A stretch of 64,000 bases of DNA from positions 372,001 to 436,000 of the forward strand of contig NC_088320.1 in NCBI RefSeq assembly GCF_910592395.1, given 5' to 3'. This DNA is from Lineus longissimus. Its lineage: Eukaryota > Nemertea > Pilidiophora > Heteronemertea > Lineidae. This document shows positions 12,999 through 25,839 of the stretch, piece by piece. Under the pieces are notes generated by a model. That model had not been told where the DNA came from, did not search any database, and saw nothing but the letters and a program-made list of their open reading frames with translations. Made by a program: the position numbers and the translations under genes. Position 1 is the stretch's first letter, and the number at the start of each line of letters is the position of its first letter.

Positions 12999-15900
12999 GA
13001 TGCAGCAGACACGACTGATATTAAGAAATAAGACATTCAAGTCGAACACACAGACCGGGCCACCAATAACGATAAAAATATATTGTATGCATTTGCTCCT
13101 TATTGACCCGAAGAACCAATGTCACCGAAACCAAATTTGCGGCTAGAAATGCCAGGCTCGACGATCTATTGTTGTAAATATGTGGACGTGTACACTGGTG
13201 ACTTATTCACTACATATGAAGCCACGATCGATGAGACAAGATGGCCAAGTGTGGACTGTCTTTATGTGAGGATTCAACTCTCAAGAAACACTTCTTTCTT
13301 TATAATCCAATAACTGGGAAATTTTGGTCCCGCTGAAAGTATGATTATTTATAAGATTCGAAGTTAAAAATCTCACAATAGAATGCCACTGCAGGAACTG
13401 TTTCTAGACTCGTTTTTTGAAAACAGTATAGCCTACTAATAAAGGGCAGGCAACGTATCATCTAATAATGCCCTGCACCTCGTCGCAGTGTTATCTAAAT
13501 GGGCAATTACAGTCATAATATTCATGGTGAATTAATTGTGCTCGAGGATAACCTCAAAACCAATAACGTACCAGTCCAATTATATACGACGCCACCATGG
13601 TCAGAGTTGTAATAGTATATAGATAATAACCATCGCTACAAATTTCATATTTCATGTTATGCAGGCTGCAGTAGTCGGTACGCTTATCTATAACCTGCTG
13701 GTTGTTCGTGACATTCTGCTCCTCGGTTCAAACACTAGCTGCCCTCTCCATGACTGGCATATTATACATGATTATGCCATATATCTAATGCACATTGATA
13801 CTGTATGAAAACTCGTATTCTGAAAAGCTCTATTTTGAACCAAATGAAGTTAAGTTGAATTATCTTTGTCATGAAGCAGTTTTTAAGATCCAAAATTTAC
13901 CAACTCTTGCGTTTAACATCCTGCCACTTACATTGCATGACTCTGGCATGTCATACTTCTCAGCCGTTCAAATAAAGTCACCACAAAAAGGAAGGTTTTA
14001 ATGTGATATTAACAAGACAGATCACCTTAATGCAGCCTTTATTCTTCGACGAGTGGATTTCGCATTTGTTGTTGCATACTTGCAGAGCCTGCCCTGTGAA
14101 GTTATCAACCGAAAAATTAAAATTTCAATCAATTTACTGCTGTTGTTTGGCCTTTGGACGCTCAAAATGGCAATTGAAAAAGATTATGTTAGATGGTTTA
14201 AAAGCGCTATATGTATATGTTTACTTTTCAATGAAAAGGCATAACATTATTTTGACATAGTTTGAGCATGTATTGCGTGCATCATTGATAGAACGCCTAA
14301 CAATAACAGTTGCTGACACCTGTAGCTTTCTATAAACAGTAAAAAAAACGTTGATATACATACATACCTTGTAGCTATACGAGCCCACTATGACGTCCAA
14401 TGAGGAGAGGATTATCCAAGCCAACGGTATATCCAAATGTTACAACATTGCGTCCACCATGTAATGGTGACTTGGAAACACAACTTGAAACAATGAACCA
14501 GCAGGGTTGGCTGCAAACCCGCAGGTCTGGTTGCAAACCCATGCCAAGCAGAAGCTTCTGCTATTTGGCGATTGTTCCATATGTGTCATTGACAGAAGCT
14601 GTGTGTAGGCATGTAGCGTACAAGTTTGTAATTGGTATCAATCAGGAATCTGTGACATGTGATTTTGCATTGATGAATTTTAATGAATGACGCGGTATTG
14701 GTCTGAGATACTGCCAGATACTTAAGACGCATATCAAGGCTTGGTCCTACTGGCTTCTGCCTAATGTTTACCTTTATACACACAGTTTGCTGAAAACAAC
14801 ACTCTGCCCATGATGAAATCTGTCCGAGAACTACTGAAAAGAAAAAGACGCCAGGCCCAAATGAGCTGATATATGACGTAGTTATTAGATCGGGCTATTC
14901 TTTGGTAGCTGCTGACACACGCAATAATGCATTTCAGAGAGAGAATGTGCTTCACCTCAAACATGCCACATCAATCAAAGCAGCCTTAATGCACTGAGAA
15001 TAGCCCAACATGAATTGTTGTATATGGCATGTTTGGAGTATATGCCTGTGCGACTTTCATTGCTGGTTAACATGTAAGCCAAAGGCTGGAGCAAGGATTT
15101 TGATTCATATCTTGCTCTGGATTGAATAGGTCGGATCTAAATGATTATTAACTACTGTGACGGGTCGATAAGTGAAGCAACATGTCGTCGATACAGGTAT
15201 ATTGGTTATTGGTGGATAGAGAGGAATAAGCATTGGGACGGTCTTAAATAATACCTTGAAGTCAGTGACATAAACATTTGATTCATGTTGGGGTCCCCCT
15301 ACCTCACTCCTCACATGCAGACGTGAATTCATGTCATTCACTTGGCTTTCATTCCAAGATGGAGATGGCAAAGAAAGGGACTTACAACCTTTTAGAGTTA
15401 GACCACACGTAGTTCATTTGACTGGAACTGTGAAAGAAAGAGCACAACCAATATAGTAAACGCCATGAAGCCGATATAAAGACAAGCAACGCTGAGGCAA
15501 GCTAATTGGGTGGGCTTGGAGGCTATTGGTAATTTGAGTCCCAATATCATCATCTTTATTGAGCGATATCGGTCGAACAAGCAAAGCTACGTTTCCGGTG
15601 ATATCTGTCATGATATCCGCACAAAAAATGGAGCACCCTCTTGACGCCAAGTAATGGTCCCAAAATTATAATTTAACACTGAATGAACACAACCATAAAC
15701 TGAAGCTTGAGTCTGCGTACGAAAGTCACAATCACAGTCTTTCTCCCTGACACCTTTCTTAGTCGCTTTTTTCTTTATTGCTGCTGCTGGCTATACAGAA
15801 TATTGTCATTGTGTTTCCATAATTGCGTTTGCCAAAGGTGGAGTAATTTTCTATGCTTTCGGATATAGTTGGTAGAGCGTTATATCATAATCATATTACC

Positions 15901-16084
15901 GATATTGCTTAATATGTCTGCAGCTATGTCTATAAGCTTGGATTGGGTATGATGTTATGCATGCAGTTTCAAGGTGCATTTTGTCAAAGACCCTGATGTA
16001 TCATAGTATGATGAATGCTTAGACGAAAGGTTGTCGCCGATATAAATATTGCAACCTGTTGTCCAACTCTTCGAAGCTACGTTT
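12999..16084. other. Intergenic, nothing recognised
   Basis: Several ORFs of 60-96 codons on both strands, none with a recognisable domain or consistent splice sites. Confidence 0.4.
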
Positions 16085-16237
16085 GCACCCGCTTGGATCC
16101 GCGCCTGATAAACGTACATGAATGAATAATAACGAGAACATTTTTCAAAAAAACTCGAAAAAATAGATTCGCCGGGGTTCGAACTCGTGACCATCCAATC
16201 CTCAGTGCAACCGTCTAACCGCCGAGGCCATCCAGGC
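16085..16237 (-). mobile_element. tRNA-derived SINE, array unit 1
   Basis: On the minus strand the head (16237 down to 16168) starts GCCTGGATGGCCTCGGCGG, which fits a Pol III A box. It carries a B box GAGTTCGAACCCC, followed by a run of T and a tail ending GGCGCGGATCCAAGCGGGTGC at 16085. The 3' end of the SINE is exactly the left boundary of the 932-bp array, so the array probably started from a SINE insertion at this edge. Confidence 0.7.
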
Positions 16238-17016
16238 TTTAATGGTAGACCAGGATTTTCGTTGTACAAGTAGTGGCCATATTGAAGAAGCGCAATGATT
16301 GTGACGAGGTCACGCTGGCGGAAGGGTAATTGGGTCCAAATAGTTCCAAGCTAACCGTATAATTCGATATTGGGACAGATTTTTCTTGATGTGTCGTATT
16401 TATATAGCTCGGTGATATAATAGATAATGTTCGTAGTTGATTTTAATGTTTGAAAGGCTTTCTCAAAAATGTTTTAGAAGCGAGGTCAACAGGGTCAAAA
16501 GAAATAGTCTTTGGCGCCAATGATGTCAGCAATGGCGAATTTGAATTAAGATTCCAGTTGATTCTTTTGGAGTCGGAAGTGCGCAAGCACACGGCAATCG
16601 TATTTATATAGCTCCGTGCACGTGATTTGAAGGGACAGTTTGGGTGTGGGATTTAGGTGACCAGAAAGATGATATGTAATTTGAATCTATCCGCCTGCTC
16701 ATCACTGTAGTTACAAACTAAATGCTCATCACTGATAATGAATTTAGCGCCGACTTGTCAAACCATTCTCTGGAGTGCTCGAATACCTAGATTCAGTGTG
16801 TGCTTCAGCTTGAAAAGTTCGGGTGAAGGGGTTTTCTTCGTGATAATATTCATAATGGTATAAGATGATGGTATAAGAGGGCCGGCGAGTCAAGGGACTG
16901 GAAGAAGAGGGGGCGTGCTCTGCATTTCTCATCAAAATTCCTGGACAGGTGTGTTCCAAAATTTCATGAGTGGTATATTAAAAACGTTTACATCAATTAG
17001 GAGCCGTGCGTCTGGT

Positions 17017-17169
17017 GCACCCGCTTGGATCCGCGCCTGATAAACGTACATGAATGAATAATAACGAGAACATTTTTCAAAAAAACTCGAAAAAATAGAT
17101 TCGCCGGGGTTCGAACTCGTGACCATCCAATCCTCAGTGCAACCGTCTAATCGCCGAGGCCATCCAGGC
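17017..17169 (-). mobile_element. tRNA-derived SINE, array unit 2
   Basis: Same element as in unit 1, offset by 932 bp; tRNA-like head at 17100-17169. It was copied with the array, not inserted independently. Confidence 0.7.
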
Positions 17170-17948
17170 TTTAATGGTAGACCGGGATTTTCGTTGTACA
17201 AGTCGTCGCCATATTGAAGAAGCGCAATGATTGTGACGAGGTCACGCTGGCGGAAGGGTAATTGGGTCCAAATAGTTCCAAGCTAACCGTATAATTCGAT
17301 ATTGGGACAGATTTTTCTTGATGTGTCGTATTTATATAGCTCGGTGATATAATAGATAATGTTCGTAGTTGATTTTAATGTTTGAAAGGCTTTCTCAAAA
17401 ATGTTTTAGAAGCGAGGTCAACAGGGTCAAAAGAAATAGTCTTTGGCGCCAATGATGTCAGCAATGGCGAATTTGAATTAAGATTCCAGTTGATTCTTTT
17501 GGAGTCGGAAGTGCGCAAGCACACGGCAATCGTATTTATATAGCTCCGTGCACGTGATTTGAAGGGACAGTTTGGGTGTGGGATTTAGGTGACCAGAAAG
17601 ATGATATGTAATTTGAATCTATCCGCCTGCTCATCACTGTAGTTACAAACTAAATGCTCATCACTGATAATGAATTTAGCGCCGACTTGTCAAACCATTC
17701 TCTGGAGTGCTCGAATACCTAGATTCAGTGTGTGCTTCAGCTTGAAAAGTTCGGATGAAGGGGTTTTCTTCGTGATAATATTCATAATGGTATAAGATGA
17801 TGGTATAAGAGGGCCGGCGAGTCAAGGGACTGGAAGAAGAGGGAGCGTGCTCTGCATTTCTCATCAAAATTCCTGGACAGGTGTGTTCCAAAATTTCATG
17901 AGTGGTATATTAAAAATGTTTACATCAATTTGGAGCCGTGCGTCTGGT

Positions 17949-18101
17949 GCACCCGCTTGGATCCGCGCCTGATAAACGTACATGAATGAATAATAACGAG
18001 AACATTTTTCAAAAAAACTCGAAAAAATAGATTCGCCGGGGTTCGAACTCGTGACCACCCAATCCACAGTGCAACCGTCTAACCGCCGAGGCCATCAGGG
18101 C
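17949..18101 (-). mobile_element. tRNA-derived SINE, array unit 3
   Basis: Third copy, head at 18032-18101, with several private substitutions (for example ACCACCCAATCCACAG), so this is the most diverged SINE of the four. The B box is intact. Confidence 0.7.
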
Positions 18102-18880
18102 TTCAACGGTACACCGGGATTTTCGTTGTTCAAGTCGTCGCCATATTGAAGAAGCGCCACGATTGTGACGAGGTCACGCTGGCGGAAGGGTAATTGGGTC
18201 CAAATAGTTCCAAGCTAACCGTATAATTCGATATTGGGACAGATTTTTCTTGATGTGTCGTATTTATATAGCTCGGTGATATAATAGATAATGTTCGTAG
18301 TTGATTTTAATGTTTGAATGGCTTTCTCAAAAATGTTTTAGAAGCGAGGTCAACAGGGTCAAAAGAAATAGTCTTTCGCGCCAATGATGTCAGCAATGGC
18401 GAATTTGAATTAAGATTCCAGTTGATTCTTTTGGAGTCGGAAGTGCGCTAGCACACGGCAATCGTATTTATATAGCTCCGTGCACGTGATTTGAAGGGAC
18501 AGTTTGGGTGTGGGATTTAGGTGACCAGAAAGATGATATGTAATTTGAATCTATCCGCCTGCTCATCACTGTAGTTACAAACTAAATGCTCATCACTGAT
18601 AATGGATTTAGCGCCGACTTGTCAAACCATTCTCTGGAGTGCGCGAACACCTAGAATCAGTGTGTGCTTCAGCTTGAAAAGTTCGGGTGAAGGGGTTTTC
18701 TTCGTGATAATATTCATAATGGTATAAGATGATGGTATAAGAGGGCCGGCGAGTCTAGGGACTGGAAGAAGAGGGAGCGTGCTCTGCATTTCTCATCAAA
18801 ATTCCTGGACAGGTGTGTTCCAAAATTTCATGAGTGGTATATTAAAAATGTTTACATCAATTAGGAGCCGTGCGTCTGGT

Positions 18881-19033
18881 GCACCCGCTTGGATCCGCGC
18901 CTGATAAACGTACATGAATGAATAATAACGAGAACATTTTTCAAAAAAACTCGAAAAAATAGATTCGCCGGGGTTCGAACTCGTGACCATCCAATCCTCA
19001 GTGCAACCGTCTAATCGCCGAGGCCATCCAGGC
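18881..19033 (-). mobile_element. tRNA-derived SINE, array unit 4
   Basis: Fourth copy, head at 18964-19033, with A and B boxes intact. It is nearly identical to unit 2 over the SINE. Confidence 0.7.
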
Positions 19034-19596
19034 TTTAATGGTAGACCAGGATTTTCGTTGTACAAGTCGTCGCCATATTGAAGAAGCGCAATGATTGTGA
19101 CGAGGTCACGCTGGCGGAAGGGTAATTGGGTCCAAATAGTTCCAAGCTAACCGTATAATTCGATATTGGGACAGATTTTTCTAGATGTGTCGTATTTATA
19201 TAGCTCGGTGATATAATAGATAATGTTCGTAGTTGATTTTAATGTTTGAAAGGCTTTCTCAAAAATGTTTTAGAAGCGAGGTCAACAGGGTCAAAAGAAA
19301 TAGTCTTTCGCGCCAATGATGTCAGCAATGGCGAATTTGAATTAAGATTCCAGTTGATTCTTTTGGAGTCGGAAGTGCGCAAGCACACGGCAATCGTATT
19401 TATATAGCTCCGTGCACGTGATTTGAAGGGACAGTTTGGGTGTGGGATTTAGGTGACCAGAAAGATGATATGTAATTTGAATCTATCCGCCTGCTCATCA
19501 CTGTAGTTACAAACTAAATGCTCATCACTGATAATGAATTTAGCGCCGACTTGTCAAACCATTCTCTGGAGTGCGCGAACACCTAGAATCAGTGTG

Positions 19597-22500
19597 CCCC
19601 TCTTCCAATATTTCTCCCAAAGAAGATTGTCAGTTGTTTTAAGGGGAAATACAGATGAACATATACAGACATTCAGAAAAACTGCATACGGCGGCGAATT
19701 TCATGAACGTTATGAAACATCTGTCCTTCCCATCCCTGGTTAGGAACACTCCCTATATCTCAAGTGAGTTTCGACCGATCCATTGCTGGCTGTTTGCCGG
19801 GAACAGTCTGGCACTGTCGCTGAAGCGTTTCTATTTCAACAAATCAATGTCCCACATGAATCTATTCTAACGTTGCAGTGGAACCATCGCCCGAATACTT
19901 TTGCAGTGATGGGCGAATTTATCATTGGAGGTGGCGGGGTCCTTTTATCATATTTAAGAAATCACTGCTTATGAAATCAGGCGTTTTAAAACTATTACTT
20001 GAAGCAACTTAGAAATCAGTTTGCAGAAACTGTGTTCATTGCACCATGGACATCGTTTCGGTCTAGAGACGTGTATATTCGTGCCTCTGTGGTCGCAGTG
20101 GCGACTGGTGTGCTTGTAGAAAGCTAACTGCTTTGTTTAGAGTAACCACAGTTTGTGGTGAAATGATTGGTAAAGTGCTTTATATCGTTTCAAGAAGAGC
20201 AAATCACCAGATAGAAGCATTAATATTTCCTTTATAAAGTGTCTGTCACTTCGAATAGAGCACTAGCTCTGGCAGATATACTAGTGTATCGTCTACCAGA
20301 AGAACTAATTGCCACAAATATAATGATACAGGTCTGAGGAGCAGGTTTCCCTTATTGAAAGAGTAGCCGTCATAAATAGATAAAACGAAGACAGCCGAGA
20401 TGAATAAAGTGCTCTAAATTGTAACAGTTACTTTATAAATCGGCATTTAGAGGCAAAGCAAGGCAGCATTAGGAGATGGATGCAATGAATAATTGATATG
20501 ACTTGACTACTGAAGGCTTGGTGTTGAATAGTTCGGTCGCGATGGGGCGGAACAATTACCCTAAAAGGTCTAATGATTTATTCAACCCAACTATTATGGT
20601 CATGGCATATCTGGCCTATCGTAGATGGAGTGTACAGGTGTGATGGTTGCTTATGATATACATTGTAGTAGGTAAAGTGATTGGTGGTGACTTATATGTT
20701 GAGGAGCTCAAAGGAACTCGCTATTCCCATCATAGTTGCTTTGTACAGTGACTCGGAGATAAAGTAATTGAAACTGATTGTCGGCGCCAACTCGATTAGA
20801 AATCAATGAAGTGATCGGGTACATCCGCGAAAAAAACCAAAACCAACTTTCACTACAGCTTGTTCAAAAGGCATATGGTGGCCTTCCTACACAGAGTGAT
20901 AGTGTAAGATATTGAGGTCGGGGAATGCTTTCTCCAGAATCAATGCCAGTCATGATTTGTTTTCGTAGCGACTTCAAAATAATAGGATATGTACCTGTCA
21001 ATCATTGTGGATTTATAATTGAAGCAATTATGTCAACAATTGGACCTGTCGCTTTGCCGTCGAGTCATTTGTAGCCTGTAAATCAAGTCAGAAATCAATA
21101 CATTCTATAGTGATTCTGTAATCAAGTAAATAATGGATCATATCATGACGTAATGATGTTATGTTCACCATGAAAGGAGGAGGTGACACTTACTACAATT
21201 TCACGCATATTGGTGTTCAGAGATGTTTTTACATTTCACACACATTGGTGATGATTTTACAATCTCGATGCGACTTTGCCAGGTGCTCCTCAACCGTTTT
21301 TTGTGTCAACACCGATTATAAAGAGGGTGATGTGCGGGCCAACTTAGGAGGAGTAATTTATTGGACTTAAACGTTTGATAACCAAACGCTCGCTGGTGCC
21401 AAGTAAACTTTTGCCGCAGTTGCTACCAGAGTGGAGAAACTCTGTACGTAGTAGATCCAGTAGTGGGCAATCCGGGTTCAGTCGTCTTTCCCCATGGCGG
21501 TGATTGCACTTCCCTTGGCGTTAAATATGCATGTCATGAAAGACAGCAGACCATGTGTTATCCCCCTCCAAACACTCGAGTTGACGAGCTGCATGAAACA
21601 AATCCCCGCTAAAAAAGCACTGGGAGACCCAAGTGTAATGAATAGTTGATAGCAATTTGGCCAGGATATGTATGCTGTGTATCACACGTACATTCATTCA
21701 CTCAGGAGAGGCAGTATTGAACGTGCTCTTCGTCATGCAAGGATATGGTGTATAAACTGGTATGCCGATTTGCCTTGTATTGAGCGCCCCGACCATTTGG
21801 GATGGGAAACATCAGGCGTTTCTTTTTGCCGGTTCTGCCAAGTAATTTCTAGGCCATACCCCTGGCCGGTCCAAACGCTGGCGGACGAGAGCACCATACA
21901 TCAAGAGAGCTTCTCAATTAAACAGTTCTCTTCATCAATAGAGAGGCCTTCGCCTATAAAGATCCACAGCAGACCTAACTACGAGCACTGTGTACTGAGA
22001 AACTGGGAGCACACATACAGAGGTAGATGTCTAGGATATCACGAGGTCGTTGGAATCCCTTGTTGATACCACAGATGATGTCGTTCTGTCGGCGACAGTG
22101 GCATTGGCTTTTAATGACCTCTTCGACATTCGCTCATAGACGATTACCTCTGTGTGCTCGATCCAAGCTCTGGCCCTTGCCACTGAACTGTATTAACTTA
22201 TAATTAATTCAACCTACCTTTCTGTTGAACCTGGCAGTTCTTCCCCCGCAACACCATGGCGCTTGTGGTTTGTATCTCGTGTCTGCGGGTTCTCAACAGC
22301 AACAAGAACAACTATATGATAATGATTAAATCCATGATGCTGCCGGGATGTTTTTGTTTTTCCGCTGAATGAGCATGATCTGTATACAGCCTAAAACGTA
22401 CGCCTTTGCCTATAGGCCTACAGCGTCAGCATTGCTTCTCCATCTAGGTTCTTCCAAATGTTATCCCCACTTTACTATTAAACGCAACAGAATCACGAAC

Positions 22501-24327
22501 GAATCAATAGACGTCTTTAAACTCCATATCCAAATCTCGTTGATCAAAGAGTGATGAAATGGAGCACGTGCACTTTAAAATTCCTCGATCCATCATCATA
22601 AGACATTTGCCGTTATCGTGATTTGCTCAGTGTTGCGAAACGTCTAGCCTATGGTTGGAAAGAAATGATGCACTGCTTAGCAGGCTTCTTCGTGTGCACA
22701 TTTATTGTATCGGCACCTGTTGCGCGACTATTGCGGGTAAATACATTACAGCTGGGGCAATGTTTAACAAAATACGTTGACGCAATGAAATAATAGACGA
22801 CATAATACCTGTTTAATATCTTGTTGATGTTGTTTGTAAGTAAACAATGATATTTTAAAGCTCGTTTGATATGCGGCAAAAGAGCATTGCAACATCTCTC
22901 CTGTTTTGGCTAAAGTGAAATACTTCAAAGCAATACATTTCATGCCAGTACTGCGTGTTCATCTCCCACGTATTGGGCATACTGTCATAGGGAAAATGTG
23001 TTGTGGATGAAAACCACATATCAAGCATTCGTTCTGCATTAGCTTAAATTCCGCTCAATTCTGTCTAATTCATCCCAATTAGCTGGTAACGCTCTGAAAG
23101 AGTCAACTAGGAAACGTTTGTACATGATAGCATCGCTTTGGCTCTGTACCAACGTACCCCATCGACCAAGGCCAAGAAGGTAGGCCTACCTTGATGGCCG
23201 GAGCCAATGTAGGAATACATTATGAGCACCTATAGCCAACATCGTTTACTTGAACAACATCTTAGATCTAATTTTAGTCTTCGAAAGCAATCTTAGCTTC
23301 ATTACGATTTCAAGAGCAGGTAGAACCGGCTTTCATAGCCTACCTAAGCCAAGCATTACGCATCGTAGCCAATGTATAGCATTAGTAGACATACACTTAG
23401 GAAGGAATAAGTATTCCAACTATAGCCGAATGCCAACTCAGACGTAGATTATTGCTAGCATAAGCCTACAAAATGATAGGTTTCCCCTGTAGAAAGTTCA
23501 CCTCTATTTCATATACTGGAGGAGGCACGATATTGGGCATGTGGGGTGTCGGGACTCAATAAAAAAACATTTCCGTTTATGCGTAATCTAACGTGTATTT
23601 TGTGACGATTCCATCCTTTTAAAGCCCCTTTGCCCAGATTTGATAGCTATTGCTCCATAAGGTGCTGAATTATTGCTTCTACGTCTATCTAGATTCATTA
23701 TCCTTATCTAATAAGCTACAAATCCCCGCACTATATAAGCAGCATCCGTCATGTTAATATTTCCCAGTATTTGCAATACGTGGGCTGACAGCATTGCTGG
23801 CAAAACCTCGAATGATAGCTGGGTAATTAGCCTGGCTCATATGATAAGAGTAGGGTAATAATGTGTGCAGGCATCCGCAGCATGTTTATCGATTTTGTGA
23901 GCATAAAAGCAGTTCTTTGGTAAAATGAAACATCAGAAAGAACAGTGCAGTAAGATTCAAGTCAGTGTATACAAGTATATTCGTGTCAAGTTTGCAATCG
24001 TCAGTCAATTGAAGATGTGAGAGCGAGAAGATGCTGAGTACCTTTTTTGTTAATTGGGTTTATTAATTGAGTTGTCTCAACTCTGTAACCTTCTCCCTGT
24101 CTGGTGTGAATACAAACATGTTGACATGGTCAATAAGCCAATGTGAAGAATCGGGTTTGACTGTCATATTCCATTTTCTATCAGACAACATTGATTTTTG
24201 AACATTTGTTCATTTGAATAACACATGAAATTTCTCTCCATCATGGTAGAGTAGAGTTGTGATTTGGTACATTAGTGTATCTAAGTAGTTATGGTAAATT
24301 TCTCATGACCTTTTTTAATCTTTGCAG
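19597..24327. other. Intergenic, nothing firm
   Basis: The longest ORF is 21668-22066 (+, 132 codons). It has scattered Cys and Trp but no domain I recognise and no convincing splice partner. Others are shorter. I find no tRNA gene or repeat family shared with the rest of the window. Confidence 0.35.
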
Positions 24328-24379
24328 TGTCAAGATTCACGATGTCCTCAAGAAGAAGAACGTCTTCACCAATAAGTAG
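24328..24379 (+). CDS. Possible short terminal exon (weak)
   Basis: A good acceptor (pyrimidine tract, TTTGCAG) is followed by one base completing a codon, then an open lysine-rich stretch VKIHDVLKKKNVFTNK and TAG at 24377-24379. The codon use looks gene-like, but 16 residues are too few to identify a protein. I could not find an upstream exon with matching phase, so this may be chance. Confidence 0.2.
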
Positions 24380-25549
24380 AGATTTACAGCTGACAATGCG
24401 GTGATAGGAACCACGCCAGTGTCTTCGATCAGCAAACCATTGCCCTGTCTACATTTGTGTATTTTTGCTGAGACATCATGTCACCTTCAGGTCTTTGTCA
24501 TTGTGGCAAAGGCTGAGTGTTTATTAGTTAATGCACACCTTGCCATCTCCTACGTTTTGAGCTTCCCAGCAATAACAATAGGCAGCTTTTTACCAGAGTG
24601 CAGAGAGGATGCTCAGAGATAGATCAAACAGATAAGAAAAGGGCGAAGCAGGATTTATTTGGAGTATGTGTACCAGCATACTATGTACATATCATGACAT
24701 GATAGAATGCTGGTCTTCTGAAAGCTGTTAGATGTAGTCTCATCAAACAAGAACAGAATATTTTACTTCGGCGTATAAAGTCTGATCATTTTGTTCCTGT
24801 ACGCAGACACACGCAGAACTGCATTTTGACCCCAGCGTAATGTGGATAGAGCTAAAAAATGACCGACGGTATCAAGGCATAGCTCCGATCTCACAGTATT
24901 CGTTTTCTGCCAATATTTTACCACAACAAAGTTTGTGTACAGTTGATACGCAGATACTTCGTAAATACATGTGTAGTGTGGTAGCCTACACGTTAAAGTC
25001 AGATGATGTAAAAGATCGTTTTTTACTTCAGAACTTCAATGTCGGTAGACTAAAACGTTTTAGATGTCACTAATTAGTCAATAGAGTATATCCAACGTGC
25101 TGTTTTACTAAGAGCTTGCTGCAGCGCCAGTGTGAACTAATTGTATCATGTTCGCCGTTGATCTGCGTGTTAAAACCTTATCCACCGCAGTTGGATTATG
25201 TCAAGTTAATTGATAAATGGATTCTATCAGAACAGGCTTTCATCAGTGCCATAGCTCAACATTCCATGACCGTGTTGTATTTTAGCGTTTAATGCAGGAA
25301 GTCCAATTAACCACTCTGTCAGCAAGCTGAATTGATATATGATAGGTACAATGAAGGCTAAGCAACCAATGCATCATTGGAGGGTTTCATATAAACACAT
25401 GACAAATGTAAAAAGGAACTCCATTTAACCCGTATTGTGACTATAGCATCGCCTGCTGTGGCTTTTCAACATGTATCTATAAGCAGAATGTGAATGCAAT
25501 GCGGTATTAATCAAACGGCCCATCTATCGAATTCCCTCCGCAATCAAAG
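24380..25549. other. Intergenic, nothing recognised
   Basis: Short ORFs only. A perfect 10-bp inverted repeat (CCGCAATCAA / TTGATTGCGG) sits at the left edge of the next repeat. Confidence 0.4.
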
Positions 25550-25839
25550 TTGATTGCGGCAAATTTGTCATGCTACAGATGAAAAAATTTCTAAGTCCAA
25601 ATATTTTTTCACCTGTTTTTTTTTGCTCAAAGTGAAGAAACATCATCAGCCCCCAAAAATGTTGGCTTTGAAAATTTTTCAGAATTTCGAACTTATGAAT
25701 AAGTTCAACAATTTCGGCGGGAAAACCTAATGATACATTTTGTCCCCGGATTTTCGACTTCACTAACGCGACCACCCCGGTAACGCGACCATTCAACCTC
25801 GGTCCCATGAGTGGTCGTGTTACCGGGGTTCCTCGTGTA
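25550..25839 (+). mobile_element. One-ended pogo/Tigger-like repeat, copy 2
   Basis: Aligns with the copy at 1133-1457 but has only one of the two internal direct repeats. The right end keeps the hairpin and GTTACCGGGGTTCC, with a changed extreme terminus (CTCGTG) before TA. The left edge starts TTGATTGCGGCAAATTTGTC, as in copy 1. Confidence 0.65.

Larger units (their letters stand above)
16085..19596. repeat. 932-bp tandem array, 3.8 units, each with a SINE
   Basis: The start motif GCACCCGCTTGGATCCGCGC recurs at 16085, 17017, 17949 and 18881, exactly 932 bp apart. Similarity begins abruptly at 16085 and ends at about 19596 inside the fourth unit. Units differ by scattered substitutions. Units 1 and 2 share some variants (CTTTGGCGCC, GCTCGAATACC) and units 3 and 4 share others (CTTTCGCGCC, GCGCGAACACC), suggesting stepwise duplication. 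Each unit has a minus-strand tRNA-like SINE at its left and about 780 bp of unique sequence with two identical CGTATTTATATAGCTC motifs (16395 and 16599 in unit 1). Short minus-strand ORFs read through the SINE and are not credible genes. Confidence 0.95.

Noticed and set aside
12167-13000. 277-codon ORF and an overlapping 162-codon ORF
   Set aside because: Both are products of a stop-free 23-bp minisatellite read in cycling frames; no signal peptide or unique domain.
16168-16237. Possible functional tRNA gene
   Set aside because: A and B boxes are present, but the acceptor ends do not pair well, the sequence continues into a SINE tail, and it is repeated only as part of the array.
15955-19065. 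Repeated minus-strand ORFs starting MYNENPGLPLKPGW
   Set aside because: They read straight through the tRNA-like SINE and recur only because the 932-bp unit is repeated.
21668-22066. 132-codon plus-strand ORF as a gene
   Set aside because: No domain, no splice support and composition like its surroundings.
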